Of a DNA stretch of 64,000 nt, positions 25,228 through 38,239 are shown piece after piece. Source of the stretch: Rhynochetos jubatus (Eukaryota > Chordata > Aves > Eurypygiformes > Rhynochetidae); the NCBI GenBank assembly GCA_027574665.1, contig CM050656.1:15451501-15515500 (forward strand), read 5' to 3'. A model generated the notes under the pieces. That model worked only from the letters and a program-made list of their open reading frames with translations. It was not told the DNA's origin and did no database searches. The translations under genes and the position numbers were made by a program. Each line of letters starts with the position of its first letter. Within the stretch, counting starts at the first letter, position 1.

Positions 25228-28200
25228 CTGCATATGCATTTGTTTTATGAGTATTCTTCATGAGTCTAATGGCACTGCTTGCAGAAGTCAAGAAACTAGG
25301 ATTTGGCTCTCTTAAGAGAAACAAAACCACAGGCATACTTTCATTTTTTCCATGTTAGAAGAGAAATTAATGTTCCCTGATGGCTTTCCAGTTTTTTGAG
25401 TGTGTGCTAAAGGATAGATAGGACGAAGGCTTAATTTTGATCTGCTTAATATTTATAGCTTCCTTCACTGAAGCTTTTTCCCATTTGTGTTGAAGGGATT
25501 TTTATCTAAAAAGCTCATGCCATTATGACGAACAAACTTAAGATATTTAAGGTAAGGGTAATGTCTTTTGGAAGAAAAGCAGTTTACCTCCAGTTGGATG
25601 AAAACTGCATTGTTACTTCATAATTTGATATAAAGTGATAGAGACTTTTTAATTTTCACGGTAACTTACCATTCAGTTTAATTGCTTTTTAAACTCCAGT
25701 GGAGTGCGTGTGTAATTGTATCCAAAAGTGGCATGGGGTTTTATCTCCCAGAAATAAATAGAATGAGGGATGCTTCTGTTTGTTTGGGTTGGGGAGATGC
25801 CATCAGATAGGGTGAATTTGTTTTCTTGTTTGCGGTGGTCTTTCATTTCTGTTTAGTTCTGGGTAAACAGAGAAATTTTTTCACCCTTTTACACTTTTTT
25901 TTTCTCTTTCTCTCTTTTTCTTTTTTCCCTGCCCTGAAAGCACTTAGGTGATTTTTGAAAAAGAAATCTGTGTCTCTTGATATAGGAAAGACTAAAGATA
26001 AATGTTTTAACTTTTCTGAGAGGATAAGAAGAGACACAGCTGACAAAAAAAAGTTCTCTGTGTTAACTCCTTAGGTCAGATAACATTGGAGAGGGATTTC
26101 TGGGGGAGTTTCTTTAAAATTATGACTGATTATTTGGGTTCGTATGCCAGCTGTTACCCACATTTTTCACATATTTTTGCTCATTCTTCCTATTACCTGC
26201 AGAGGGAGCTTGTATATGAGATAATCAGAGTAATCAAGGCATTGAGGGCTGAATTGTTTCCAATAAGTGCAATTTCATTTCACAGTGCCTTCTCTGTTCT
26301 GCAGAGCAGAAAGGCTGTGCAAGGTAGCTTTTAAGAAGGCTGTCCATCAGGAACAGTAAATAACAATGGGCAAAAATTTTAAAATGTCAGTAAGCAAAAG
26401 TTGACTTTAGAAATGCTTCGTATTTCAAAAGTGCCTTTTTATTGGGAGTTTAAAAAGGAACTGAGGAAAACAATTCTTGTATGTTGAGGTGCAAGAGGAC
26501 GGTTTTGGTACTCTGTATGATGGGAAACAGATTTTTATTGCGTAAACTGTCTTCTCTGATTCTAAAAATGTCATGTCAGCATGAGAGAGACAACACAGTA
26601 CTTTCAGGTCTTGGGTACATCTCGTGCTGTGTAGCGTGCTAGCCAAAAAGCAATAGGTAAGTCTTTTCTATTTATGCAAGCAGTGTTATGAATCATAACC
26701 TTGCATCTGCAATAACCTTGATTAACTTTTAATTTTGCTTTTTCTTTATTATAAAATAGTGAATGAGTTTTATCCAAATATAATTGATGAATTCATGCAG
26801 TCAGACTAAAGCAGGCAAAAAGTGGTAAGGATTGCTGTCTTAAGTTTTAGAAAAATACTGAAAACAAAGAGCAAAGGAATATTATAACCTAAGTTTATTT
26901 GTAAATTGTAACTTAAACTTTATATTGAAGAATCAGAAATACGTATTTTTAAATAGTAATTTTCCTTAATCTAGCACAATGAAAGAAATGATCTGGTGTA
27001 TCGCAGGTTTTATAATTTGTACTGTAGTTATCTGGATGGTGAAAGTGTATGATCCTTCAAAAAGTTAAGACTTCAGAGAAGAAAATAATTCATTTATAAT
27101 ATAGTTTCGCTCGTGGAGCAAGAAGCATAATAGATGATACTTAGATGAATTCTGCACTATTTATCTCTGGAAAAATGGTGGCAATCATTTTACTTCAAAA
27201 TATTTCAGTAAATTTAAAGATTATTTGCTGTGATGCTGTTAGGAAATAAAGCAGTATGCACGCACATTCCATAAAACAGGAACAGCTCTCCATAACATGC
27301 TCTCCTGTAATAAATCTGCTACATAAATTGTTTTGAGATTTGATTTTTTTTTGTTAGTTTAAACTAGCAGAAATTTAAACTTAATATATGTTCAGCCTAA
27401 TGTGGTTTTAGGGTTTTAGTTTGGATTCTCTTTTTAAACACCAGGGAAGATTTACTGTATCTAAAAGAGCAGCAACTCAGTGTCGATATATTATTTATAC
27501 TGACTAATCCTTGCTAATGTGAAAAGTCAGCTTGTTATTGTAACACCAAATGGCCCTCTAAGTAGGGAAACAGTTAAGTAGATCTCCTGTAATAGGTTGT
27601 TGTCTAATAAAGAGATTTATGGTATTGGCAAGGGCTATTGTATAGGTATTACCCTCTCACAGCATGATCATGTATTATCTTAACAACTCAGTGCCACATT
27701 TATGTTGAGCATTTTCATAACAGGGTAAGAATATTAGCCACAGCAATTACACTCCAATAGGATTATAATGGTAAGATTTACGAAAAATATATAAATGTTG
27801 TCTTTCCTAGACATTTTGATAGGTGCTAGGAGTTGAAAAGTTGCATCATCCTTTTTGCATGGGAAAATACTGACGTATTAGTCATGATGAAGAAAGAGAG
27901 GTTTCTTAATTTAATCTTGTTGAGGAATTATGGGGAGGCAGTGGACATAATCTTCCTTTACACAATGTCTTTTGCTTTCCCGGTGAGGTAAGGATGTTTC
28001 AGAAATTCCATTCAGTGGAGACTGCCGTACAGTATGAAAATCAAGAAGTGTATGTAACTTTAATTCTGTTGTGAGCATAATATAGCTGCGATTATGATAC
28101 AGTTTTTAACACCCTTGTATTTTGAAGGTAGAACAATGGTAATTTACTTGTTACATTGGAAGAGCCTACTTGAATAAAATCATGTTACTCTGTTTTAGCC

Positions 28201-30322
28201 GTAGCGTAACATGCATTTTCTGTTTCATTAGCACCAGGTTTTTATGGTGATAAGTAACTTAGATACTCTTTGAAATTACTACAAGCAACAAAAGTGACAA
28301 TAATGTCACACTTGTACAGTTTTCATGCAAGTGACATTCAAACTGTTCCTTAATTCTTAAAATTTTCCATGTGTTTGGGTTGTGTTTTTGTTTTTTTTTT
28401 AAACAAAAAAATGAGACATTAATACCCACTTACTTGGCAGAAGCAATGTACTGGTCACATTTAATGAAACTAATGATGTTTCATCAATAAAAAACACTTA
28501 CGGGGACTGATGGAACAAAATACATTAGGTTATGTAGGCATTTATGAATAACGTCATTGAGTGGAACAGCAGTCTGAGTGGCAAAGTGTGACGAAATAGA
28601 CACACATATTAGGATGGTACCTTGGGGTATAATTGATAAATACTGGAGTAATGACTGTTTAAACAAACAAAATACCTTCCTTTCCCTAATTTTGTGTAAC
28701 AAAATGCTAATTACGTCATTCCAATTTAGGAAAATGTATAGATGGAAAGCTCTTCTACAATAAGAATTGCCAGTACATGTTCCATGTATTATACACATGT
28801 ATGGATAGTATTAGTTAAATTTGTAAGACAGGACGTTTCCTGGATGTTTTAGATGAATTCTGTCTATAAGACTTTCTACATAAAGATCCTGTACTCATCT
28901 GTTTTAAATTGTTATTGAAAATGTGCTGATAGAAGGTAACATCGCACACAGGTTTAAAGGTTTTCTGGTGGAAAATAACTGGGGCAAGAAAACTGCATTA
29001 AACAACAGATATTCAAAACTGCATTATTTTTGTAATAATGATAGCAATGTATGACTTCATCTGTCATCAGTAACTCATACATCTCGTATTTACACAACTA
29101 GAGCAAAATTGTGGAGCTTTGTCTTTAGCCTTGTGTTCAGAACAAGAATTATGACCTGAAGAATAACATTTTCTATTTTAGGAAAACTCCTGTACGTTGT
29201 TAGATTGGCTTCACATTTCATTCAGTTTGAACTGTGGAAAACGATTGTATCTTTTGTTTGTAAGTAAAAGGAAAACACAAAAGGACGAATGTTACCCCCT
29301 GATGAATGCAGAGCTCCAACTGATTTAGGAGCGTGAACTGTGACTGCATCGTTGAGGGCAGTCCTTGGCTTGTATACCTTAACTAAGAAGCAGCCAGTAC
29401 TTAAAATAAAGGACAATAATGCATAAAAATTTAGTAAGAGGTAAAGTGTTTTTTATCAATGCTTTAAATATTAAAATTATTTATAATTTATTTTAAAAGC
29501 ATAAAAATAGGTTACAGTGGGTTTGTTTTATACATATTTGTCTTTAGAAAGTTTTAAAATGTTTTAGAAGACAATTTCTGTGTTTGAAAGAGGAATATAT
29601 GCAGAAATAGACTTATCAAATTTTTAGCCTTATGTGCTCTCCTGAAACATTTTTGGAATATGTATACATAACTGTAAGGTAAGATTAACCAGTTTTCTTT
29701 TTGTACAAATCTTGTAATGAATGGCTTCTTAAAATTGGCATTCTTCTGTTTACAAGACGATAAATTAAAGCACAAATCCACACTGTAGTTCGCATTAAAA
29801 ATGAAGCCACACTAGGTCATATTTAACTGCCCGCAGACAACTAACTCTGAAGAAGGGATAAACCTGCCTCTTCCCCGGTGCCCCTCTCCCCTCCAACCCC
29901 CCCTTTTTTTTAAACGATTATTATTTATATCTCCTTGAGTGTTTGGAACAGCAGTGCTGTTATGACTAATAAAGCTTTTGTATTTGGCAAATGGGATGCA
30001 AGTGATCACCACTTCTTGGCTCATGACTGAAAAAACCTGCCAAACAGAGCAAATAACACCAGTATAACCTTTGAAATATACCTATGAGTGAAATTCTTCA
30101 TTATACTTGTCACCTATACAGAATGCGTGTATCTTTACTGTGTCTTTATGTCTAATGATATTATTTCTGATTGTAATGATAATTACAGCAGTGTTTGGAC
30201 TGTGTGGCATAATTAGAAAATACTGTTTTCAGCCTGTGTCTGAACATAGAGGTGCTTAGATTTTTTTTTTTTAGGAACATAATACAGTGACTTACAGTGA
30301 AATCAGCATCTTTCTGTTATCT

Positions 30323-30376
30323 ATCTAATTAGTAGCTAATTTAAACATTTAATTTATTATAATTAGCTTAATTTTT
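30323..30376. promoter_or_regulatory. Cluster of homeodomain-type TAATTA cores
   Basis: CTAATTAG, CTAATTT, TATAATTAG and CTTAATTT lie within about 55 nt of intron 1. Such clusters occur in developmental enhancers, but they also arise easily in AT-rich DNA. Confidence 0.2.
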
Positions 30377-33300
30377 TGCCCAACTTTTACTGATCTTTGT
30401 ATGTGATAGATTGCTAAGATTCTGCAAACAATAGATTAGTTAGATCTTTTGTATTTTTCACAGAAAATCACTCCGTATATGCGACAGTTATTTAAAACAA
30501 TTATTATTGTTCAATGTAGTTTTATATATAAAAAAAAATATTACTGAAATCCTATATATTAATTGAAGGAAAGTAAAATAAATGAAAATTTTGTAGTTGG
30601 TCTGCTGGAAGATAATTAGTAAATTATTTCTGTTTATATTTTCAATAGATACATAATAACTGATACACCAAATAAAGCTGCAGCATTAACAGATTACTAA
30701 ACCTAATTGGTAAGGATTTATGAAAAATACATGGGGCAGTGGGAAAATTTGTTGCCGTTTCAGTGCAGTGGTTAAGCAGTTTGCACAACTGCGCTCACGA
30801 CTTCTGCACAGTTGAGAGCTACGATTAATATCGCCTCAGTCACTTAATTACAGCCATTATTTGTTACCTAAAAGAACAACTGTTCAGGTCTTGTACATAT
30901 AGGAAATATTAGCTGCTGCTAAACCAACTGAGCAATGTGCTTGGTGGAATTTTATTATGGCTCACAAATGGTTTAGGGAGGTAGCTCCTGGCGTTGTGCT
31001 CTACAGTTTGCTCAAGTCCACCTGACCATTGGGCAAGTTGTGTTTTACTGTAGTGTTAGTGGAAAAACTGTGAATGCTGAGTTGTGCAAGATGTTTCCAT
31101 CAGAGAAAAAAAAAAAAAGTAGGGATCACCTCTTTTTACTGTAGGCTTGCCATTTGAAGCTCCGGTAACGTGTTCGGATCCGTCCCCCTCCTCACCCTGC
31201 AGGCAGTGGTGGTCTCTGTAATGGCTGCCACTCGGATCTGGGGAAGTACGTGTCCTTCTGTCCTGCAGATCCAGATCTGTGGCTAGATTCTTTCAGTTGC
31301 TTCATAATAAAATAAAGGTGTAATTAGGACTAATTTAGCTAATTGTCATGAACTGGAGATAGTCCCATCTGCCCTTCCCTCTCAAAACTTGCCTGTGATA
31401 TAAAAGCGTGATCGTTGTGAGACAGAAGAGGGGAGTGTCGCGCGTGCTGTCTGCAGATGAAGATCCTTGGGAACCAGGTTTGTCCTTTTTCTGTTATTCA
31501 CAGTCAGAAAGTCAAAATCTCCATTTTAATGAAGACATTTCAAAGAACAGACGGGTTGAGAAAGATATTATATTTCTCTACAGGCTCCTTTCTCTTAAAC
31601 GTGGATGAACCCTTAAGCTGTAAATTAGAGAGGATTTTGCCCAGTGTAGTTGATCTCAGACTGCCCAGTAGCAATGAAGAGTTAAATTTTTTAAAAAAAG
31701 GTTGTAAATGGCTTGGTGGTTTCATCTTTTTCAATCTGTGGTTATCTTATGTCCCCCTCATGTCCTGTTTTTGTCAATATTTTCCTTTCACCCAAGAACT
31801 ATAGCAAGTGGGAGGAAAAGTAACTTGAAAGAATGTAATTATACCAGAGATGCATTTTCATGTGGGAACCTTTATAATGCCTTCATGTAAATGACATTCA
31901 CTATGGAAACCGTAAGAGCACTTATGAGCAGAAAGGTTCATCCTGTGCTCCATGGGAAACACCGATTTGCTTATCTCCCTTCCTGGAAAGGGCACACGTG
32001 TGTGCCGGGCCCAAGCTTGGGAGGGCTTTGACCATGCTCCCCATCCAGGGCTGCAGGTGAATGGCGTGAGGACCTGGGAAACAGAGCCACCTTAGAGAAT
32101 AGTTTTATTTTGCATTTTTAAATTTTGCTTGGTAGATTGCAGTGTGGGTGTGTGGTGGTTTTTTGTGTGTGTTTTGTTTTGGTTTTTTTTTTAAATCTAT
32201 GTGCTCTCAGGTATGCTTATTGATACTGACTTCTGGAGGGGGATGCTACAACATAATAGCTTTAAGAGTAGAAAAAGCCTCAGAGCTGTGTTGACAAACC
32301 TTATTAAGTAATGCAGCACGGTATATGGCACAAAGTATTCCAGTGCATACTTGGAGCAGCAGAGCACCCCCGTACCACAGCCTGGTCGCTGGCAATCTCA
32401 TAGCTTTGCCGGCTGTATTCCAGAGTTGTGATTCCTAGAGTCCAGGTTTTTTAAACTGGAGCAAAAAGAGATGCACATTTTTTTAAATTTCAAAGGCTTC
32501 ATATTTGTGAGCTCTGTTGAGGATTCTTGTAAAATTTAAAATTATTCTGCGATGTTTGTTACTATCCCCACCACACTCTTAAAAATTAATCGTCTTGTTG
32601 AATAGCGTTTCCCAATCAGCTTGAATTATTGATATTCTGGTCCTTAGCAGAAGGGCAGTTGTACTTTTTCTGTGATACCACAACCTGTTCAACCCCAATT
32701 CAATGAGATATATCACAGTACCTGTAAGAGAATAATAACATGAAAATATTTCATAATTATGGCTTATTGAATGGACCTCAAAATGACAAGTGGGAAATGG
32801 AATTTTGTGTAAGTCCAGGCTTTAAGAAACTGGTGCTATTGTAATACTGAAGCAATTGGTATCTGCTGTTTGGATGTTAGAGCTGTTGCTGGTCCTTGCA
32901 AGGTAAATACTTTCCTAGAGAGAAATGCAACATTAAGAAGTATATTTAAATATTTGAAAGTATTTAGCGGAATGTATTTTTATTCTTACCTGTCTTAAGG
33001 TATTCTTAGAGGTTTGTTTTTAAAACAATTTTTGAAAGTGAATGAATAAAAAAAATTGAACAATAGTAAATGAATGTCTGCTCATGCATGTGTGTATGCT
33101 TGAGTACATGCATGTCTGGGTATTTATTAATATGCTACTTTTTAAATCAAAAATACAGTGTCCAGTTTATCGTGTGATAAAATTGTGAGGCAGATAAGGA
33201 GAAGAGATGCTTCTCCAGAGTCACAGATGAAGATCACTGCTAGCCAGGAAGAGCCTGGTTTCCTTTGGTCCACTTTCAGCCAGCAGGACTGGATGTGAAC

Positions 33301-36300
33301 ATGTTCTAGTCAGTGAATAACAGCACTGGAAAAGCTGAAAAGTGATGTTTACTTAACTGTCCTAAAATAATAATGTAACAGTGAATTTGGTTTCTATTTT
33401 GGTGACCAGAAGTCACTGGGATGAAATGTCTGGCTGTTGAAATCCTATGCTGTGCTTAGTGCAACCTCTTCTGGTATCGTTCACCGTATTATCTTAGGTT
33501 AGATATTTTTATTTTTAGAAGATCTATAAAGCTGCTATTTTTAGGTCAAAAATGTCAAATCGCCTTTTGACTGAAGAGATATTAAAATAAAATTGAGTAT
33601 GTGTATAACCAGGCAGTGTCAGGTGAAGTGTTCTGTCATGCCTCTGTCTGTTGCTTCTTACAAATGCAGGAAGATGGGCCCCTAGGTTGTGTGGTTTGTT
33701 TTTTGTTTTTTTTTTTTTATTTTTAAATTTCCTTTCCAATTTTGTCTGTGTTATTCTTCCCTCTGTCTGTTTCTAGAAAACAAATCCCAGTTCAGCCCAA
33801 TAGTGACCCATAAATAAACTGTACATTTATTATTGTCACAGCCTCTTCTGGACTTGATTTTTAAACAAAAAAATTGCCCAGAATGTGCAATAGATATGTT
33901 GAAATTGTGGTCAGCTTTTTTAAATTATGATTCTGGCACTGTGAAATCATCAGTCATTTATAGAATATGATTACTTGCAGAACAGCAAATAAATCTGAAT
34001 AACTGTATGCAGGTACACACGCAGACGTGCATCTCATAGCACATGTGTGCTGGCCCCTCTTGTAGCATTTAGTGCCAATGTTATCTTCTCCTGTCTCCAC
34101 ATTTATTACTGCTTTGACTCATTCTTCAAACAGATTTGTGGTTTCTGATGTGGATTGGTGGTCTTTTCATATGTATTAAAAAGCGAATAGTTGCGGTTAG
34201 TGTGGCTTGTGTTTGTGTCCTGGATAAAAGTGTCTAAGTTGGGTTATGAGAATGTGGCAACCGATCCCAAATGCTGGCAGTCTGCTTGAAGAAAATCAAA
34301 TTACACTCAGATGCTTCATACTAGCAAGTCCTTCCCTTTTCTGCTCTGTTCGGCATGTTTTCTGTTCCCTGTTGACTTGCATTCCTTCCTGCGCTTCTTC
34401 CAATGCCTCTCTGTTTTGCACAGGCTCCCCAACACATCCACCCGTGGCACGCAGGGCGAGCCTGCCCTCTCTGCTGCATCTTTCCTTAGGCCTTCTCTTT
34501 TCCATCTGCTTGCTTTCCTTCTACGCCCTACCCAAGGGCTTTCCCACTTCCACTGCACTTGAAATTAGCTGGGGGGATGCCATCTTCCAGCTCCGCCTGC
34601 TCCCTTTGCTGTTTCCCCCCACCCACCCCCGGTCCCACGGCGTAGCCTCACACTGATTTCTGGTGAGTAACTGTCAGTACGGGGGAGTCTACCTGATGGT
34701 GATGATTTCATTGTGCATCTGATTTGTAATCTATTGTAGAAGTGCCTGCAGTGCAGAAGGCTTGAAGGTGGTGTTTAGTGTTAGGAATTTAAAATATTAA
34801 AGTACATAGAGCACCAGTTAAATCAAGGTGGCTTATTAAGCGCGTGTGTCACTTGCGTGGTTTTGCAAGTGTGAAGGTTTCGTACATCTTTGGGCAAACT
34901 GTGAAATGCAGTGATCTAGGTCAAATTTGGAGTTTTTCAGATTGATGAATGAGAAGCTGGTAAAATGGCATGCATTTTCTAAACAGGGACAACTTCTCTT
35001 AAATTTACCTTCTGTCTCTTGAGCTGTCAGCCACTCTGTCACTGAAGGCTTAAAACTATATTCATGAGTTTGCTGGATTTCAAAGAAAACGATATTTTTG
35101 GTGAAAACAGCAATCAGACCAAAAGGTTAGACTATCATCAAAGTGTCTGTAAAAATATGCTTAAGACCCCGTTCTGTTCTTCGCCATCACAAGAGAAGAT
35201 GACTTGTAAATTGCTTTTCATAAAAGTGAGTTTGATTTAAGGTATTAATAAAATCTAAATTTGTGCATTCTTGCTGTGGGGACTGAAGATTTTAATTTAG
35301 TGAAATGCCAGAACAATTTTTTTGTGCTCAGTTTGATGAGCGTTATGTGAGAATTCCATCTTACTAAATTAGGGCAGACATATATATTACACTGTTTACA
35401 AACTGTTATGATTAAAACCTGTTAAATTTCATATTTAATATTCAGTCATCTTTGAGAAAAAAGTCACCTCGTTTTCATCTCAGCGCTGTTGGATTCTTGT
35501 GTTAAAATAGATTAAATTGCAAATGTTAATCTGAGTAACTGTGGAAAGTTGTGACCTGGATTTGAAATAGCCATGAGACTACTACAGCAGCAGTAAATCT
35601 TCAAGAACATGTAAGGCTAGCACATGGCAGGGGATATGTCTGATGTGAGAATTAGAGTGCGGGTGGAGGAATAGCCTGAAAACAAAGTCGTGTGCCAGTA
35701 TCATGTTTTTCTGTTCTAAAAGGGAAAAAAGTATGAATTTGTCACTTTATTATAAAGCTGTGTTTTTACAGGCAGCGCACAGTAACTTAAAAAATAAATT
35801 AAAATGGTAATCTAAAATTGAAGCTGTGTTTAAGGAAGACTGTTTGTGGCACTGAGGCATCTGGGTTCTTAATCCCCATGTGCTTCCTTCGGCTGCAGTG
35901 ATTCTGATCTTTGAAATATGTATGGGGAATTGCCAGTGCAGACTCCAGCCTAAAGAAACCATCAGTCTGCAGAAAAAGTAGATACTAAATATACTTACCT
36001 TTTGTTTTAAACTTTTTCCTTCTGTCTTTAAATGACTCTTTTTTTTCTCAGCTAAGCCTGGCTTCAGCCCTAGTTTAGGGTACTTTAAAACCTGATAGCA
36101 TCGAAAGGTCCTGAGTGTTAGTTGTCAAGCACTGGCATTGCTGGAATCTTTTATTATCTTACTGCTTTGATTTTCTTCATCTCTCTCATAACATGTCAAA
36201 TAAGAATGTAGGCAGTGTCAGGAGACTGTGATAATAGTAATTTTAAAGCAGTGTTTTGACTTGAAAAATAATGTTAAAACAATCATATTTAAGAAATTCG

Positions 36301-38206
36301 TAATGGAAAATCAATTGCTGATTAAAAGTAAATTAAATATTTTATACATACTTACTTGATCCAATTTGCTATTCTGTCATCTGGATACCTGCGATACAAA
36401 TTTCTTTGTATGAAAGAAAGAAACGAGCTTGCAGATCCTGGCCCACGGTGTGTCCACACCACCTAATTCATTTGTATAGCACTCCAAGACAATTATAACT
36501 GTTAAAATATCTGCTATTGCAAAGTTGACTATTGATTCTTTTCAGTTTCTAGAACATACTAAGATTGTAGGGTTTGTGAAGTAAGAGCCTGAAACACTTT
36601 ACCTCTCTGTGTTCTTAAAAATGTAGGGAAAACTGCATTAATGGTAACATTAGCTAGTGCATGGCTTTGTTTTATTCACTACAGAGAAGGGGTGATTGGC
36701 AGATGCTGGCATGCGGCTGTCCGCGGCTGAACTGCAGGGCTTGAGTTGCCTTGGCAGGGCTGCGCATAAAAGTTTGTGCCGTATTTGCCAACTGTGTTCT
36801 TGGCTCAAGCTGATGTTACACGTCTCTCGACTCCAAAGTACACTCATTTGCCAACTTCTACCTAAAATGTGTGCTGGAATTCCTAATTAAATAAAACCCT
36901 TGGTATTTATTGTATGCCTTGGAAAGGCACGCATTCTTTCACAGTAGATGCTGCTTTGGTGGCAATACAAAAATAAACAATAAAAAAAGCCCAAGGTGGA
37001 TTAAAAAAACTGTAACTCTTATTAGGAGGGAAATTGTCTCTTGCAAACAGATTGATAGCTTTGGTTTCTTCCAAATATTGAAATTTTATCAGGTTATTAC
37101 CTGAAACTCTTTGCATACATACATTTTCTGTTTATTTTTCAAGTATTTTGAGAAATAGTTCCACTACAAACGATAATTGCAGTCAGTATATAATTTTGTT
37201 GGTTTTTCCTGCTATATAGCCATATAGCTACCTTATTGTTCCTGTAAGCTGAAGTTACCAGTTGAACGATAAAGGTATAATTTATGCCAAACCAGTCTCG
37301 AAGCTTTTTCAGAAGACTGATAGCAACTGCTTTTATACATATTGCTATGTAAAATGCTTATTAATGTTAGCAGATGTTGCACTTTAATCCCCCAGAATGA
37401 TTGTTTGGTAGCAGCAGGAGATTTATTAAGCTTGAGTTGTGTGAAATTGTGTGTGCATAAGCTGCTATTTAGATTGTAAAAATGCCATTGAAAACTGTTA
37501 AAAAGTTCTAACTGTAATTGGCAGAGAGGTATTAGCTGTTCTAAAAGAAGTATATGTGTACTGTTGGCCCTTGTGCTGTAACCTCTTTATCATTTATCTT
37601 CTTGTATTAATGTCACTGAATTATTAATTCATGAGCAGGGTTGGATAGGGTGAAGGCACTATTTAAATGTGTGGCACATGTATCCTTATCGCTGGAGACA
37701 TGAAAAGAGTCATTTTGTGTTATCTATAAAATGGAAAGGACATTTAAAATTTCATTTACGGTAATCCACTTCACTTCCCAGTAAAACACCTAGATTATTG
37801 CTACTATAATATAATGTTCTTATTAAAATTTTGTAATCTTTCCACTCTATTCACTTATAAATATTGTTGATAGTCAAATGTAACCTTATTTTTTTAGTTG
37901 CACATACAGTTCATGAACTGCAGCAGAATATAAGAACAAGGTTTATTAAAAAAAACCCTTGAATTTCTAGTAGAATAGTATAAAATAAAGGCCATTAAGT
38001 ATTTTTAATTGTAAAGGGTAAATAAATTATTTACAATCATAATGTAACCTAATTACAGAAAAATATCATTTTTGCCAAAGTAGCGGTGTCATTGTCACAT
38101 TGAGCTACCAAGATCTGTAGCGTTTAAAAGAAATTATAAATATGTGACACAGAGGTCTTGGTCTGCTTGATGAAACCACAGAACATCAGAGGTCATGTTG
38201 CTGCTA

Positions 38207-38239
38207 AAAAATGTGTCAAAAATGTGTTAAAAATGTATC
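38207..38239 (+). repeat. Tandem repeat, 11-bp unit x3
   Basis: Units AAAAATGTGTC, AAAAATGTGTT and AAAAATGTATC in direct succession in intron 1. Confidence 0.85.

Noticed and set aside
34246-34656. 136-codon + strand frame in a C/T-rich pocket
   Set aside because: Leu/Ser/Pro-rich translation follows from pyrimidine-rich DNA; overlapping frames on both strands are open too; no known protein family.
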